This document shows, piece by piece, positions 13,001 to 25,600 of a stretch of DNA of 37,500 bases (position 1 is the stretch's first letter; every line of letters begins with the position of its first letter). The notes beneath the pieces are model-generated. The model had not been told where the DNA came from. It did no database searches and was given only the letters and a program-made list of their open reading frames with translations. The position numbers and the translations under genes are program-made. This stretch comes from Sphaeroforma sirkka (lineage: Eukaryota > Opisthokonta > Ichthyosporea > Ichthyophonida). The DNA is taken from contig LUCW03001610.1 of the NCBI GenBank assembly GCA_001586965.3, forward strand, positions 1 to 37,500, written 5' to 3'.

Positions 13001-13353
13001 AGTGGGCAACACTGCGCACACTCACCGCATTATTCAGAAGCAACGCCCAAACAATGACAGTATCAAAAGTGTACGTTTCGGTCGTGAATAGAGATATCGA
13101 CCATCTCCTTCATGTACGTGAACGTAGAAGTGCAATACTGAAACTTAGTTGTACGCTAGAAAGCATGTAAATACGATTCTTGTCGAGGCCTGACAAACGG
13201 CGAGAAAACTGCACCTACCGAGTATTTTTTTCTGTCACTTCCTGCATTTTTACACGAATAGCTCTCCAATTGACACTGCAAACTCTGGCCCTCTCGGCTG
13301 CAGGAGAGGTACGACGAAAACCGTTGGTACGGTTCAACGTCCAAATACTTCAT
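10100..13353 (-). CDS. MAF1: MAF1, repressor of RNA polymerase III
   Basis: MAF1 is the conserved target of TOR and stress signalling that binds RNA polymerase III and represses tRNA and 5S transcription. Exons on the minus strand: 13353-13219, 12655-12237, 10902-10831, then less certain 10328-10278 and 10118-10100. The first exon starts MKYLDVEPYQ and carries LESYSCKNAG (human VEAYSCKMAG). The second has QALSPPNEHG, DRKTIYYLMSTLNSSFPDYDF and the acidic end DDCEIYSYSY...DPFGETGV. The third has WSFNYLFYNKGLKRITMFYC, the family's most conserved block. These three exons join with matching phases and are secure. The two small 3' exons keep phase and end in a stop 26 bases before AATAAA, giving about 231 residues, but they have no strong family match. 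If correct, the long acidic tail of the human protein is missing. Confidence 0.9.
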
Positions 13354-15288
13354 CGTGAAAAGGCTTCTCTTAAAAATATCTGTACTTAATTGCCAGGTAT
13401 GTCTTAGCACTTGCGTGTGGCTGCTCCTTTTAAAGTGTATGTATTCAATTATGATACCTGCTATGCCCCTGAAAGAAACTTGTAAATGTGTATTAAGACA
13501 TACATATTGCCTGAAGGAGTGAAGGGGCAAACCGTCAAAGTCTCAGCAGAGTTTGAAGCGAAAGCCGACAATTTAAATACGCTATAATGTCCAATCGGAT
13601 TACGGAATATTGCACGATAGTTGCAGCTTTTTTATGGAGGAGAATGTCAAATTGTGGACAAATGTCAAATTATATGTATGAGTCAGCCATATATTTTTAA
13701 TGTTTTTTTATATAGAAAAACATCAATATTTTACAGCCTTCTTCTATTACAATTCTGTTCAATTTTCAGAAGGCAATTTATCTAGAGATTTGTTAAGACT
13801 GCGACCACTATGACTACGATTCTCGCCTGCGACTCGTCTGCGACCACTAAACTTAACACTCTCGCCTGCGACCCGTGTCATGTCGGATACAAATCGCATT
13901 TAAAAATATATTTCCTAGCCTTCCTGTATAGTTTAGAAGGCTATGTTTTACATACAGTATTTATATTTATATATAAATAAATAAAAATAAAATAAAACAT
14001 TTCCTTCATACAGTATTTACATATTTTCGTGAATCATAATAGCCATAGGCTGACCTCATTACGTTCCCCGTTAAAATGCAAAAAAACAAAAACAAAAAAA
14101 TAAGCGTTTACGTTTCAAGTTTACCCTAAATATAGTCCTATGGATTTACAAATAGGTACATTTTTTGAGGCGGCCTAACTGTCACGAATTGTCCCATTTT
14201 TCACTTTGTGTCACTTGAGAATATTTTCAAATCGCCTTTTCATTAAAAAAAGGTCAATATTTTAGGTGCAAATTTAGACAATTTTCATGGTTGATTTGCC
14301 CCCAATATACTTTAAAAAACGCTTAAAAACAAACCTTTTTACGTTTACGTTTAAAGTGTATCGCATATTAGCAAAACATATTGAGCTTAGGCCACAGGCT
14401 CCTAAAATAAAACAAACATAGCCTTCTGAAATCTGAACTACAATACATATTTCTATTTATAATTATTTATTTACATACATACCAGAGTCTCAGACCAATA
14501 TTTCAGTTGTTTTTTAGAAAAGCAAAAAAAAAAAAAACAAAACAAACAAAGTCAAACGGACAGTTGTGCTAAATTAGGGAACCTTTTTTTGAATGACCCA
14601 AAATTTATTTTCTCATGAGACGTGAGAGCAACAATTATTCCGCTTTTAACTTTTTGGGTTGGACTCTATTTTTATATTCTCGATTTTGTCCAAATTGACG
14701 TTTCATAGTCCGGGGATTTTGGAGCACACTGCACAGAATAGACGTATCTCCGAGACTAGTGAAAACTCAAAAAATCAACTGATTTGTACCTATTTTTGTT
14801 TCAATTTAGCAGGCTATGCTATTTTTTAAAAAACATATCCTTCTGAAAATTAAACTTTAAAAAAAGGCAATTCTTCATAATAATAATAAATAATAGAAAC
14901 TTGCATCTTGCGGTTCATGCCCGTCATGGTCAACTTTTTTGTACACTATATGGTCAAAGTACAGATAATGTTTTTTTTTTTTAAAAGGAATAAAAAAATA
15001 AATAAATAAATAATCACACTTCTGATACGAAGCACCAATTGAGAAAAGTCCATTTTATGTACATATGTGACGAGTTTAAAAAAAAATTAATTTATTTGTA
15101 AATGTGGTACAGTCAAGAGTCAAGAAGACTCAACAGTGTATATTTTAGGTCTCTTATGTTCCACAAAGTATATAATATTGATAGAACGAGGAATCTCTCC
15201 GGTTGTTCTATTGTTGACTATTTAGAAGACAATGTATAATGTCGAATGAACTACTATTCGGGAGCAATGTTAGTACTAATTATGGGGC
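13354..15288. other. AT-rich non-coding region with short dispersed repeats
   Basis: This is the spacer between divergently transcribed MAF1 and the UNC93-like pseudogene. It is rich in A and T homopolymers and has no protein-like frame. Short repeats recur, including AAACATAKCCTTCT near 14413 and 14830 and its complement AGAAGGCTATGTTTT near 13936. A local doublet of CTCGCCTGCGAC occurs near 13825-13870. Nothing resembles an RNA gene. Confidence 0.5.
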
Positions 15289-16794
15289 TTGGGTTCATTG
15301 AGAAGGCAGTTGGATTTCATCTACCTGCCTAAAGAGTTTGTACACAGGATATGCACAGAACTGCATGGTAGGATTGATCTGTTTCTGCTGTCCAGGAATA
15401 TACAATTTAATGCAAGGTCTGAGGTCTCTGGAAATGTTGGCGGCGATTATCCCGGTAAGGAATGTATAATCAAATCATAATGGTCCCATTATACTTGTAG
15501 AAAATTCAATTATTTTCGATGAAGCGCACTAATTTCGATCGTAAAACGGCTGACTCAAATTCACGAGAGTGCAAGCAAAACGACGAAAGAATTCATTTTT
15601 TTGAGATTATTTACTTTGAAATTACTACACACACATGTAAGATGATAACCATATACCAAGGGTATTCTCATGCTCCCATGTACTACATGAGCTGCTGATG
15701 AACATGTGACTGTGTACATATGTGATTATCATGTGGCTTAATGCGGCAATAAAATAATATATGGCAAATACGTTACTAGCAGCCCAATACCAATAGTATA
15801 TATATATATATACACATATATATGTTTGTATATATGTATGTATATGTATGTATATAATAATATATGCATAATATGTATTATATGCATATGTATGTGCATG
15901 CATGTATGTGTATGTATGTATGTATGTATATGTATGTATATGTATCGCATGTACATCATGTACATGTACATGCAACAATATATATGCATCATGCATGTGC
16001 ATGCACATGTAATACATGTATGCAACATGTGTACGCACATATTGCACGTGCACATGTATGCACGCAATGTTGCATGTACGTACACATAATAATGTTGTGC
16101 ATGCATGCACAATACATGCATATTACGTGGTAATGCAATGTGACAATATATGTATGTATGTGCATGTGCATGATGTGCATGTGTATGTATATGTGCATGT
16201 GTGATGCATGTGATGTGTAATGTTAATATGTATGTGTATACATGTATTATAATGTAATACACATATTATTATGTATAATATGCATACATACATGCACATA
16301 TTACATGTAATATGCATGCATCAATGCCGCATGCGCCATATACACACATACACACACATACACATGCATACATGTACATTAATACACATTGCGTATACGT
16401 AATGCGTATGCATGTAATACGTATGTGTGCGTATGTATATGTACATATGTATAATAATATATAATATTATAATAATATATAATAATAATAATGTATAATA
16501 ATATTAATAATAATAATAATAATATATACATACACCAATAATATATATAATATAGCCAATGCATATGCGCGCGTGCATACGTTCAATCAACACACACAAC
16601 ATACACACACACACACATGTACGTACGTACGTACGTACGTACGTTGCATCACATGATCACGTACGTACGTACATACGTACGTGCATGTACGTACATGCAT
16701 ATATGCATATATAATATATATGTATATATAATATATATACGCACGCACGCATCAACAATGCATATTATATTATATATATATGAATATATATACA

Positions 16795-16845
<51 letters not shown>

Positions 16846-16867
16846 TATACATATATATATGAATATA

Positions 16868-16947
<80 letters not shown>

Positions 16948-18520
16948 ATCTATATATCTATTTTTTTCCATATATATATATATATATATCTATATATCTA
17001 TATATTTATATATCTTCTATACATCTATATATCTATATATCTATATCTATATATCTATATCTATATCTATATTTATCCCGATAGACATTGTATGTGTTCG
17101 TTTCCATTAGATGGTTATACGTATGTTTTATGAGTTCATGGTTTATATAAAGCCAGTAGTTTTGAATTGACCTATGTATATCAACGCCGATGTAAAGTAT
17201 GCTCACCAACATATGGTTGTCCAGACTGTTTTTGAGTTGCCGCGTACACTATACTACATTCTGGTGCAACTACTGTAACAACATTGCTCAGTTTTTTTTT
17301 CGAGCAGCGATTGCCGCGACAATGAACACAACCCTATACCTGATGCTCACTATATCTGGCTGTTTTGGTGAAATGCTTTTCAATATCCTCGGTTGGCAGC
17401 AAGCTTCTAGTTGTCTTTGGGGGGTTGACCTACATATCATATGCGATTTCAGTATCTCTATACAGATGAAATGAGGCATACGACCCACTCGCAATATTTT
17501 TCTCTGGTCTCATGCGCATAGGAGCCGGCTGTTTGTGGACCGCACAGGGTGCCATGGCTCTATCATACTCTACAGAGGATAAGAAGGGTTTATTCACGGC
17601 CACTTCTTGGATGATTTATATTTGGGTGGGATTGTCAGGGGTTTGCTAACCATATATATCAATTTTGGAAATGAAGGTGCGGGGGGCGTAAATGCGCAAA
17701 CATTTTTTTAATGTTCTGTGAAATCATGTTATTGGGTGTTCTAGGCTTCATTGTCCATCCATCGAAAGTGATCAGGGTCTACGGGCAATACGTGAATTTC
17801 GATAAACAATCAAAGCCCTTAGAAGAGATTCGAAGTGTACTGGATATGTTTACCAATAGATATATGGCTCTGCTGACCCCAATTTTGTTAATTTCGAATT
17901 GGTTTTATGTCTACGATTTCGGTGCCATAAATGGCAACTTATTTGATGCCGATACAAGAGGAGTGAACAACGCACTATTCTGGAGTGCATGCAGATGATC
18001 GGCAGGTATTTTTTTCGGAGCCGCCTTCTTAGATACGCAAGTGATGGGGCGCAGGAAGCGAGCTGTGTGGGGTATCATAATCATGTCCGCAGTAACATTG
18101 TTTCATTGGGCGTACGTTTTGCTCTATCAGATCAAGTAGAACTACGACAAGGGCAACCCTCTGTCGCCTCTTATCAATTTTACCCAAGGACTAAACTATG
18201 CCTTACCAGCATTTTTGTACATGTTTATGGGCCAAGTAGATGCAAGCATTCAAACTTATGCATACTGGATTTTGGGGGCGATTGCAAATTCACCTACCGT
18301 GTTGTCAAGATACGCAGGTTACTACAAGAGTATATAATCGCTGGGTGCGTGTATGTCATGGATTTTAGAATGAATAAAAGTGTCATGCCGTCATCAATTG
18401 TACGTATGTATTTTCTGGGCTGTAGTATGCATTCTACATACGTGCAAGGTAGCAACAATGGTCAAGGATCAAGGAACTAGCGAGGATAGTGAGAAAAGTG
18501 TAATACACACTGACTATTAA
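15289..18520 (+). pseudogene. Decayed UNC93-like (MFS, DUF895-type) membrane protein gene
   Basis: Pieces of an UNC93-family polytopic membrane protein appear in order. Near 15343-15412: QNCMVGLICFCCPGIYN, the first membrane segment. After a proposed intron 15455-17307 whose phase matches: MNTTLYLMLTISGCFGEMLFN, then FGGLTYISYAISVSLYR and GAGCLWTAQGAMALSYSTED, then a segment with PSKVIR, then LLISNWFYVYDFGAINGNLF (about 17880-17945), then MFMGQVDASIQTYAYWILGA (about 18220-18280), ending in an acidic tail at 18520. These lie in different frames. I count at least three frameshifts (near 15425, 17400 and the T-run at 17703) and several in-frame stops, including TAG near 18137, TAA near 18335 and TGA near 18371. 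A conserved Gln position of the family now reads TAA. The gene looks non-functional; sequencing error alone would not easily explain so many lesions. Confidence 0.85.
15797..17073. repeat. 1.3-kb compound microsatellite block in UNC93-like intron
   Basis: It begins with (TA)n at 15797, passes through ATGT/ATGC-rich alternating sequence (15830-16440), ATA-type repeats, (GTAC)6 at 16619-16642, then long (TA)n runs (16797-16945) and TATC-type repeats to about 17073. Open frames here encode Tyr/Ile or Met/Tyr/Val/Cys/His repeats and are not genes. Confidence 0.95.
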
Positions 18521-18904
18521 ATATAAAATCTGTTGTTTAAATTGTATCAATATGCCGAAATTGCTTTCGTATCGGGTGCACAATCATGAAGACCTGACCT
18601 TGCACATATGTGAAATCTACAGAACGTATAAAGGTACATAATGCAACGTAATATACAAATACGTCCCAATCCAACCACGGACGGCAAGAATGATAAGTAG
18701 CAATCTGCTTCCTTGGTATATACTAGCAGCTTCATACTAAAGAGCAGTGCTTCTGTACTCGATGCGACATTGATAAAGTTTGAGTGATTACAACCACACA
18801 TATATACGTAGGAGCGATTGTATTACACTATGGCACTTTAATATCTGGATTAGATGCCATGCCCATTCAATCGGGTTCATAATCCGCGATACATCTCACA
18901 CGCA

Positions 18905-20459
18905 GTTCCATATACTTGCCGAAGCTTTCAGTTTCCACTAGTGATTGGCCACTCATAAGTAGGATTGTCATCATAGACATCAGATACATTTTGCTGATGT
19001 GCGCAATCGTGAACTCAGTGAATGCAATGTTCAATTCAAAGTTGAAATGTAGAAGGCAAATTGTGGAAATCGTTTGAGATCTATATACTCTGTACGGATG
19101 ATAAATTTTCAATATGGGCTGTCGGGATTGAAGTGTTCGTGCAAGTGGTCACAAATCTTTGACCATGACCTTGATCGTGCTAGATTCGAAATTTAGATAT
19201 GGATCACATTGAAAATACTATGATCGTACGCAGAAGTGAGCATGAACATGTTTTATTAACCCTCTACATTATCACAAGCAAATTATTATACTAACGCTAT
19301 GCATGGATCAAAATGGATACCTTCATTGTAAAGCTATTGATTCTCGAAAGTACACGCACACAGTTGAGATAGAAACGAATATATGCAAGCACCATTTTCA
19401 AATTCACTGTTACCAGACACAAAAACAAACCAACAGCTCAGACAGCGATCGCTCGCCAGTTATTATCTTTGACGACGGGCCCACAGGTAGGTTCTCCATA
19501 CTTGCCGAAGCTTTCAGGTCCTATAGGTTATCCGCCACTCAAAATTAAGATTGTCATCATAGCCATGTATGCATTGTCCAACGAGTGACAAAATAGGCAC
19601 TTGTCGCATCAACATCCGTAAAATTATCGTCACAACAGTTCAGTACATATAAACAAAAATGATTCACAACAACAAAACTCCAAACAGGCGCAGTAGAATT
19701 CATGCACAATTTATTATGCTTACTATGCTATGATTAGGCCGGGTCTAGTAAATAAATCTATCGTGCACATCATGTGACAGTTTTAGGCATTCAGATCACA
19801 GTATGGTTGAAGCTCAGACAGCGATCGCTCGCCAACTATTATCCTAGATAGCGGGCCCACAGGTAGGTTCTCCTTACTTGCCGAAGCTTTCAGGTCCCAT
19901 GAGTTTATCCGCCACTCAAAATGAATAATTGTCATCATAGCCACACATTTATCAAACGGACAGACAATGGAACGAAGCTGGTCGCTCGCATACATTCCGA
20001 CATACCAATATTCGTGAATTGTAAAAGCATACATACACATCAAGTGCTACAGGTCGCTGAAGACTGGGCTCAACCTGTACATCGATAACTATACAACTGT
20101 AACAAACGGACATACACTTAAATAGATATAAAGAAAACGGGGGCATTAATGGGTAAACATACTTTATTTTGCTTTAGTATACCACAGAGCTCAATTACAG
20201 TGCAATTGCAGATAGGTAAAAAAAAACTATTGCGCGGGTCTGTGGAATATATTCTAATGATTAAATGCATTGCGAGAGGCATTTAGGTTCTACGACACAC
20301 AATGGTCACGGAGTATCTAGAATGTGAAAAAGCTCAGACAGCGATCGCTCGCCAATTATTATCCTAGATGACGGGCCCATAGGTAGGTTCTCCATACTTG
20401 CCGAAGCTTTCAGGTCCTATGGGTGATCCGCCACTCAAAAGTAGGAATATCATCATAGC
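18905..20459. repeat. Four interspersed copies of a ~130-bp repeat
   Basis: Three copies (19436-19564, 19812-19942, 20332-20459) begin GCTCAGACAGCGATCGCTCG and end at CATCATAGC. They share a central block with GGGCCCA, GTAGGTTCTCC, ACTTGCCGAAGCTTTCAGG and ATCCGCCACTCAAAA. A fourth, more diverged copy (about 18905-18977) keeps only the second half. Spacers of about 250-460 bp between copies are unrelated. On the minus strand one frame gives ESFGKY in three copies, but stops and frame shifts between copies argue against a shared coding role. All copies have the same orientation. Confidence 0.85.
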
Positions 20460-20634
20460 TAGTCACAAACATTATATGCAATCACGACACCAACAAAAGA
20501 TGGCATTCTAGTATTTGGAGTTAACAGTCCAGTGCTGATATATTCATAATCGAGACAAGGTATACATACAACAGAATATTGTACGAATCAAACCTCAGCC
20601 TGGAGATCTCAAGTTTCAGGGTATAGTACACTAG

Positions 20635-20640
20635 TTTATT
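20635..20640 (-). terminator. Candidate RPL29 polyadenylation signal
   Basis: AATAAA on the minus strand, 42 bases beyond the RPL29 stop codon, fits a polyadenylation signal for this gene. Confidence 0.5.
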
Positions 20641-20681
20641 AATCAGCTCCACCATGTCCCATCATTCATAGTCATACGCAC

Positions 20682-21092
20682 TTACGCCTCAACCTTGGCC
20701 GCTCCAGCGTTCTTCTTGTTGTGCCTTTGTATTGGAGAGAAATTGGGCAAACAAAAAACTAAGAAAATGACATTAAAAACCTGCAATAACTGCTTGTTTT
20801 TAGAGTGGTACTCCGATTGAGTTCACCAGGGAACATAAATCACGGCGGGCAAGACCAATATTGAGCCCGAACATGATAATACTATAGTCGTGCTAGATGC
20901 TGCAACTACAAGCGAGCGTGCACATCCAAATCCTCTTCAAAATACATACTTCTTGGCGAATCTCATGTTCCTTTTGAACTTTGGGTCAACACCACGCATA
21001 TCAGGGTATTTCTGACGCTGAGGCTTCTTGATACCATTACGGTGAGCCTTGGCGCTCTGGTTATGGGCGGTATGATTTTTGGACTTGGCCAT
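20682..21092 (-). CDS. RPL29: Large-subunit ribosomal protein eL29 (RPL29), 2 exons
   Basis: eL29 is a small basic protein of the 60S subunit. Minus-strand exons 21092-20950 and 20724-20682 join in phase to 61 residues. The start is the Met of [20 protein letters not shown]; the frame is open upstream but that sequence has no family match. GIKKP and [15 protein letters not shown] are invariant family blocks, and the second exon adds [13 protein letters not shown] before TAA. The length matches fungal eL29 (yeast 59) rather than the long animal form. The donor is AA/GTATGT and the acceptor CAAAG/G. Confidence 0.97.
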
Positions 21093-22624
21093 TTTGACAC
21101 TACATTTCGTGGAAAGGCAGAATACAAAACAATGAGTGACAATACATGACCATCGTTGATAGTAGCTAGATTGTATCACAAGCTATTCAAATTTGTAGCT
21201 CGGTACAATCATCTCTCAGATTTGTATGAATAAATTTTTAGGTATATTCAATTAACAATTATGTAGATCGAGTGTTGCTTTCAGACTTGTATATGGTTGT
21301 CCTTCATATCTGTGTCGAGGTCTCTTGTACTACATTTGCTGTTTCGACCGAAAAATACAATTGGCATAGCTGTATCGTTCCTATATGTCTGTCATGCACG
21401 TGAATATATAACACTGCAAGAGAAAACACTAACCCACATATTATCGCATGCTTGTTTTTGCTGAAGTTGTCTATCACACAAACATCGACCATCAATAGTG
21501 ACTGCGCTGCGCGAAATGATAATTTGGTCCATGTTATGCAGTTCGATTGAGTAAGAATATTTGCTGCTATATGAGTGGCTGTGGGGTCCTATAGGTGAAT
21601 GTATTCTCAATGGCGACTCGATTTCATTCGTATTCTTGATGCCAGATTTTGAGCTTGAAACAATACTCTCGATTCCAGCTCACTAATTACGCCTGGTTCA
21701 CAAATCGCACAGCTGAAAGTCCTTGCAGTCATGCAAAACACACATAATCGACTTTAAGGTTACACTTCCTACCTAGTTTCCTTGAATCGAAAGAGAAGGC
21801 TCACGGATTTTGAGTTAGTGTGTTATGTAAATAATTCTCGTGTCCCATGCGTTTCCTGATTACTGTAAATCATATCAATTGCACATGGGTTTACACTGTA
21901 GGTATTGGTCAATAGCCGAAAATAATATTTTGTTGAAATATATTTAAAAATAAAATAAAAACAAATATAGTCTCCCACCAAATATCCTTCTAAAAAAACC
22001 CCTGTGATTCCACTCACAACAAGAGTCACAACAAGCCTCAAGAGATAAAGAGAATAGAGATGTTTGATTTTACTTTTTCAATAGCCGTCATAAATTGAAA
22101 CATATGGTAGAATGATATTTTGTTGCAAACAAAACCATTTTTTCTTAATAATTGTGTACTAAATGGCATGAAAGGTAGTAGTAGATACAGAAAATGTTCA
22201 TGACTCGTAGAATGCCAATTATAAAAGGTGGTTTACGAAATTTTAAAATTATATTATGAAAAAGTCTGTTAAATTTTTGAAGAGACTTTGTGATTTTGAT
22301 CGTAAAGTATAGGCCCATAAATTGAGATAGAAGTGCATACTTTACATGCACCTGTGTAGAAAAATTGGACTTTTTCTAGCGATCAGATAAAAAAAAGCAA
22401 CGTCAACTCCCACGCGCTGTACGTTATCAGAATTGAATATTGCGCTCCGTATATACGCACAGGGTCTTAAAACACACGGTTTGATAAATATTACTGCTTA
22501 CACCGCTCACTCTCAGCTGTACCACATATATTCTCTGTTAGACTGCGTAGTGCGTACCCTCTTTTTGCTCTGTCTTAGCAAACATATATACACACAAAAA
22601 ATAATATACATAAAACTAGTAATC
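21093..22624. other. Intergenic region between RPL29 and ADE4
   Basis: The two genes are divergent, so both promoters should lie here. No exon with a recognisable match is visible. The stretch 21930-22350 is very AT-rich and includes another CCTTCT-type short repeat near 21985. No clear TATA box could be assigned to either gene. Confidence 0.45.
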
Positions 22625-25600
22625 ATGTGTGGAATAGTAGGTGTATTGCTTGGTCACCACGATAATCACGCCAACTGCGAATTGTACGAAGGACTCAATC
22701 TGCTACAGCATCGTGGACAGGATGCGGCGGGCATCGTGACCAGTGAGCATGGTCATCTTTTCCAACGGAAAGAGAAAGGTCTCGTACGCGATGTGTTCAC
22801 AAAGGTAAGCGTCAATATCTCTTGTTTACTGAAGCTGACAGTTGCTCCTACATGGGAATAGATCACAATTTAATACAGGCGACGCAGGGTATGGCTCCAT
22901 CTTACAGCGGCACATATAAGCTTCAGGATTTATATTGCTATATGCGCATGCACTTTGAATTTTGCTGCACTGAGTGTCTCGTATTGCTTTACGTTTCGTT
23001 CCGTATCGAGAGTATACTATATAGAGTCCAAAGAAGGCGCTTGCTTGGTCACCTCAGTATGTCAGTGATTTGTCTGTGGGTTGTTCGACTCAGTGAACAC
23101 GAACATTAATCTGCTGCGAGCTTCATACGCTCTTAAATCACTTTTATGTATAGAACCGAGTGTATTTAGGTACTTTTCTACTATCCTGTACAGTCTAATA
23201 TTGTGTATTTTTTTAAGGGATGGAAGTATAGCGTGGTGTTCGTATATGCTTCCAAATTCATCGGTATAACCTGCAGTACTAAATTATAATTTCATTTCAG
23301 AAAATTTGAAGTATGAATTTATCACATACATCCTGCTCCAGGATTGTGATATATGTATCGCGCGTACGTTGGGGAACCCAGTTCTATTAATGGTAGTCGC
23401 GGCCCTTCAGTCAGGGTCAAAGTTTGCAAGCCAACTATAGCCAAGACAACCACGTTTTTTATGCAGCGTGCATCGATGGGCTGCAGTGCAATATCGCTTG
23501 CTCAACAATTTGTAAGCACGCCAAAACCCAGATGATTGCGATTGCGAATGGTTACATTTCGTATACTTTGATTGTGCACTTCTAAAGTAACCCATATTTA
23601 ACCTAATTATGTATCGTACAGGACGCTCTGAGGGGTTTGCGTGGACATATGGGTCTTGCGCACGTTCGTTATCCCACTGCCGGAAGCTCCTCAAATGCAG
23701 AGACACAGCCCTTCTACGTCAATTCACCATATGGCATTACGCTCGCACACAACGGGAATCTGACAAACTCTGAAGAGCTCAAGAAATTTTTAGACGTGGA
23801 AGCGCACAGGCATATAAATACCACTTCGGATTCAGAGGTGTTGCTAAATGTACTTGCGTATGAATTGCAATTAGTGGATAAACATCGGCTGGATCACCTG
23901 GATATCTTCAGAGCGGTGACGAATGTGATGGATAGATGTAGAGGTAGGTGTCAGTATCTTGGATAGTATTATAGAATTCTATGCGATTTGAATCAATCGC
24001 TAAGCTGACCGTTGCTTGCTTAGCGTTTATTCACCGTAGTTTTCTACTCGGTATGTCTGAGTATGACGATCGACGATTTTTTTGCTCAATAGGTGGTTAT
24101 GCTGTTATTGCGATGGTTCCGGGATACGGGCTTATTGCATTTCGGGATCCTCATGGCGTGCGACCGCTTGTCATTGGGAAAAGAGAGAACAAGGACGGAA
24201 CACTTGATTATATTTCGGTATGTACAAACATGTTGCATTTTTTCCCTGTATATATGTATGGTGTTACTGTCGCGACTCATCAAAAGTTGCATTCGGTTGC
24301 CTGCCCGCGCGTAAGAACCAGTGTGTCTCTGAGTTTTTGCATGTCATGCGGACCAATTTCTAAAGTAATACTCAGTTAGCGTTTTACGATGCAGCTGCAC
24401 GCGAGAGTACTTTCGTTACCTAGCTGCTCTTGTACGTGTTTGTTCTCAAGAGCCGGCTTGTTGATTTGCTCATACTTGCGTTCGTAAGTTGCCTGCATGT
24501 CGCAGTACATTTTCACATACACATGGTTGCTCACAAGGCATTGCTCAATTTGCCTACCGGATTCTGTTGCTGGGCGTGCTAGATTTCCTTTTATATTGTC
24601 AAGCCCCCCGTACTTCCGAACATATTTGATCATTATTGACGAACGTAATCTATGAGTCAAAAACACGCGCATGTTCATAAATGATATAGCGAACTTGTTT
24701 GTCTTTAAGTATGAAACTTTACAAAAACAATCATTGACACAAGGTCACTCACCGCTTGCAATATTTTTTCTACAGGCATCAGAAAGTGTAGTTTTGGATT
24801 GTCTGGGGTATGAGCTAGTCGGGGACGTACTTCCCGGTGAATGTGTGATTCTACGAACAAAACGACATCCTTCGAAGGAAAAGCAGAAGACTATATCTCA
24901 TGCCGACACAATTGTGCGGGCTATGTGTCTGAGCGAGGGTAGCTCAACGTCGTTCACACCGTGTATCTTTGAATACGTATATTTCGCTCGTCCTGATTCA
25001 CTCATCGACGGCGTTTCTGTCTATAAAGCACGGTAAGAAGTTTTTAGTAAATATTGTTATAAAAGTAATGCTTTAGACTTGTTGATGTGTTATGGTTCTG
25101 CTATGTGCCACTTCTTGTAACTGTTCGGTGCCGGGGGTACACTGTGAAGATCCGCCACTAGTTGCCGATCTGTAGTCATGCGTACATCGCTATATAAATG
25201 TCTCAATTATAATCTTTCGAACAAGCAGATTGGCGATGGGCGAGGCACTGGGCAGAAAGATACAGCAGATGCCAAAACTACTAGCAGATATCGATGTGAT
25301 CATTCCAGTACCCGATACCTCCCGTGTTGCCGCGCTCCAGATGTCAGTGCTACTAAACAAAACATATCGAGAAGGGTTCATTAAGAATCGATATGTGGGT
25401 CGAACTTTCATTATGCCGGGCCAAGCGGAAAGGTGTGTTATACTCGTAAATCAATTTAGCTGCCGTGTGCCTTTAAGTTGTTTATTTACGTTGATGGTTT
25501 CTGACCTTGCTGTCTGTACTTTCTGTGTATTTTTCAACAGGGTTGCCTCCGTCCGCAGGAAATTAAACGCCATGCCTCTAGAATTCAAGGACAAGAATGT

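Noticed and set aside
15625-16262. Open frames of 161 and 174 codons in the second microsatellite block
   Set aside because: They encode His/Tyr/Met/Cys repeats from ATGT/ATGC arrays within the pseudogene's intron.
19436-20459. CRISPR-like array of repeats with unique spacers
   Set aside because: Repeats of about 130 bp, irregular spacers of 250-400 bp and a eukaryotic setting rule this out.
19436-20459. Alternative cassette exons encoding ESFGKY on the minus strand
   Set aside because: Frames are broken by stops or shifts in at least one copy and flanking splice sites are not conserved.
20725-20949. Possible intronic snoRNA in RPL29
   Set aside because: Ribosomal-protein introns often host snoRNAs, but no convincing C/D box pair or H/ACA boxes could be seen.
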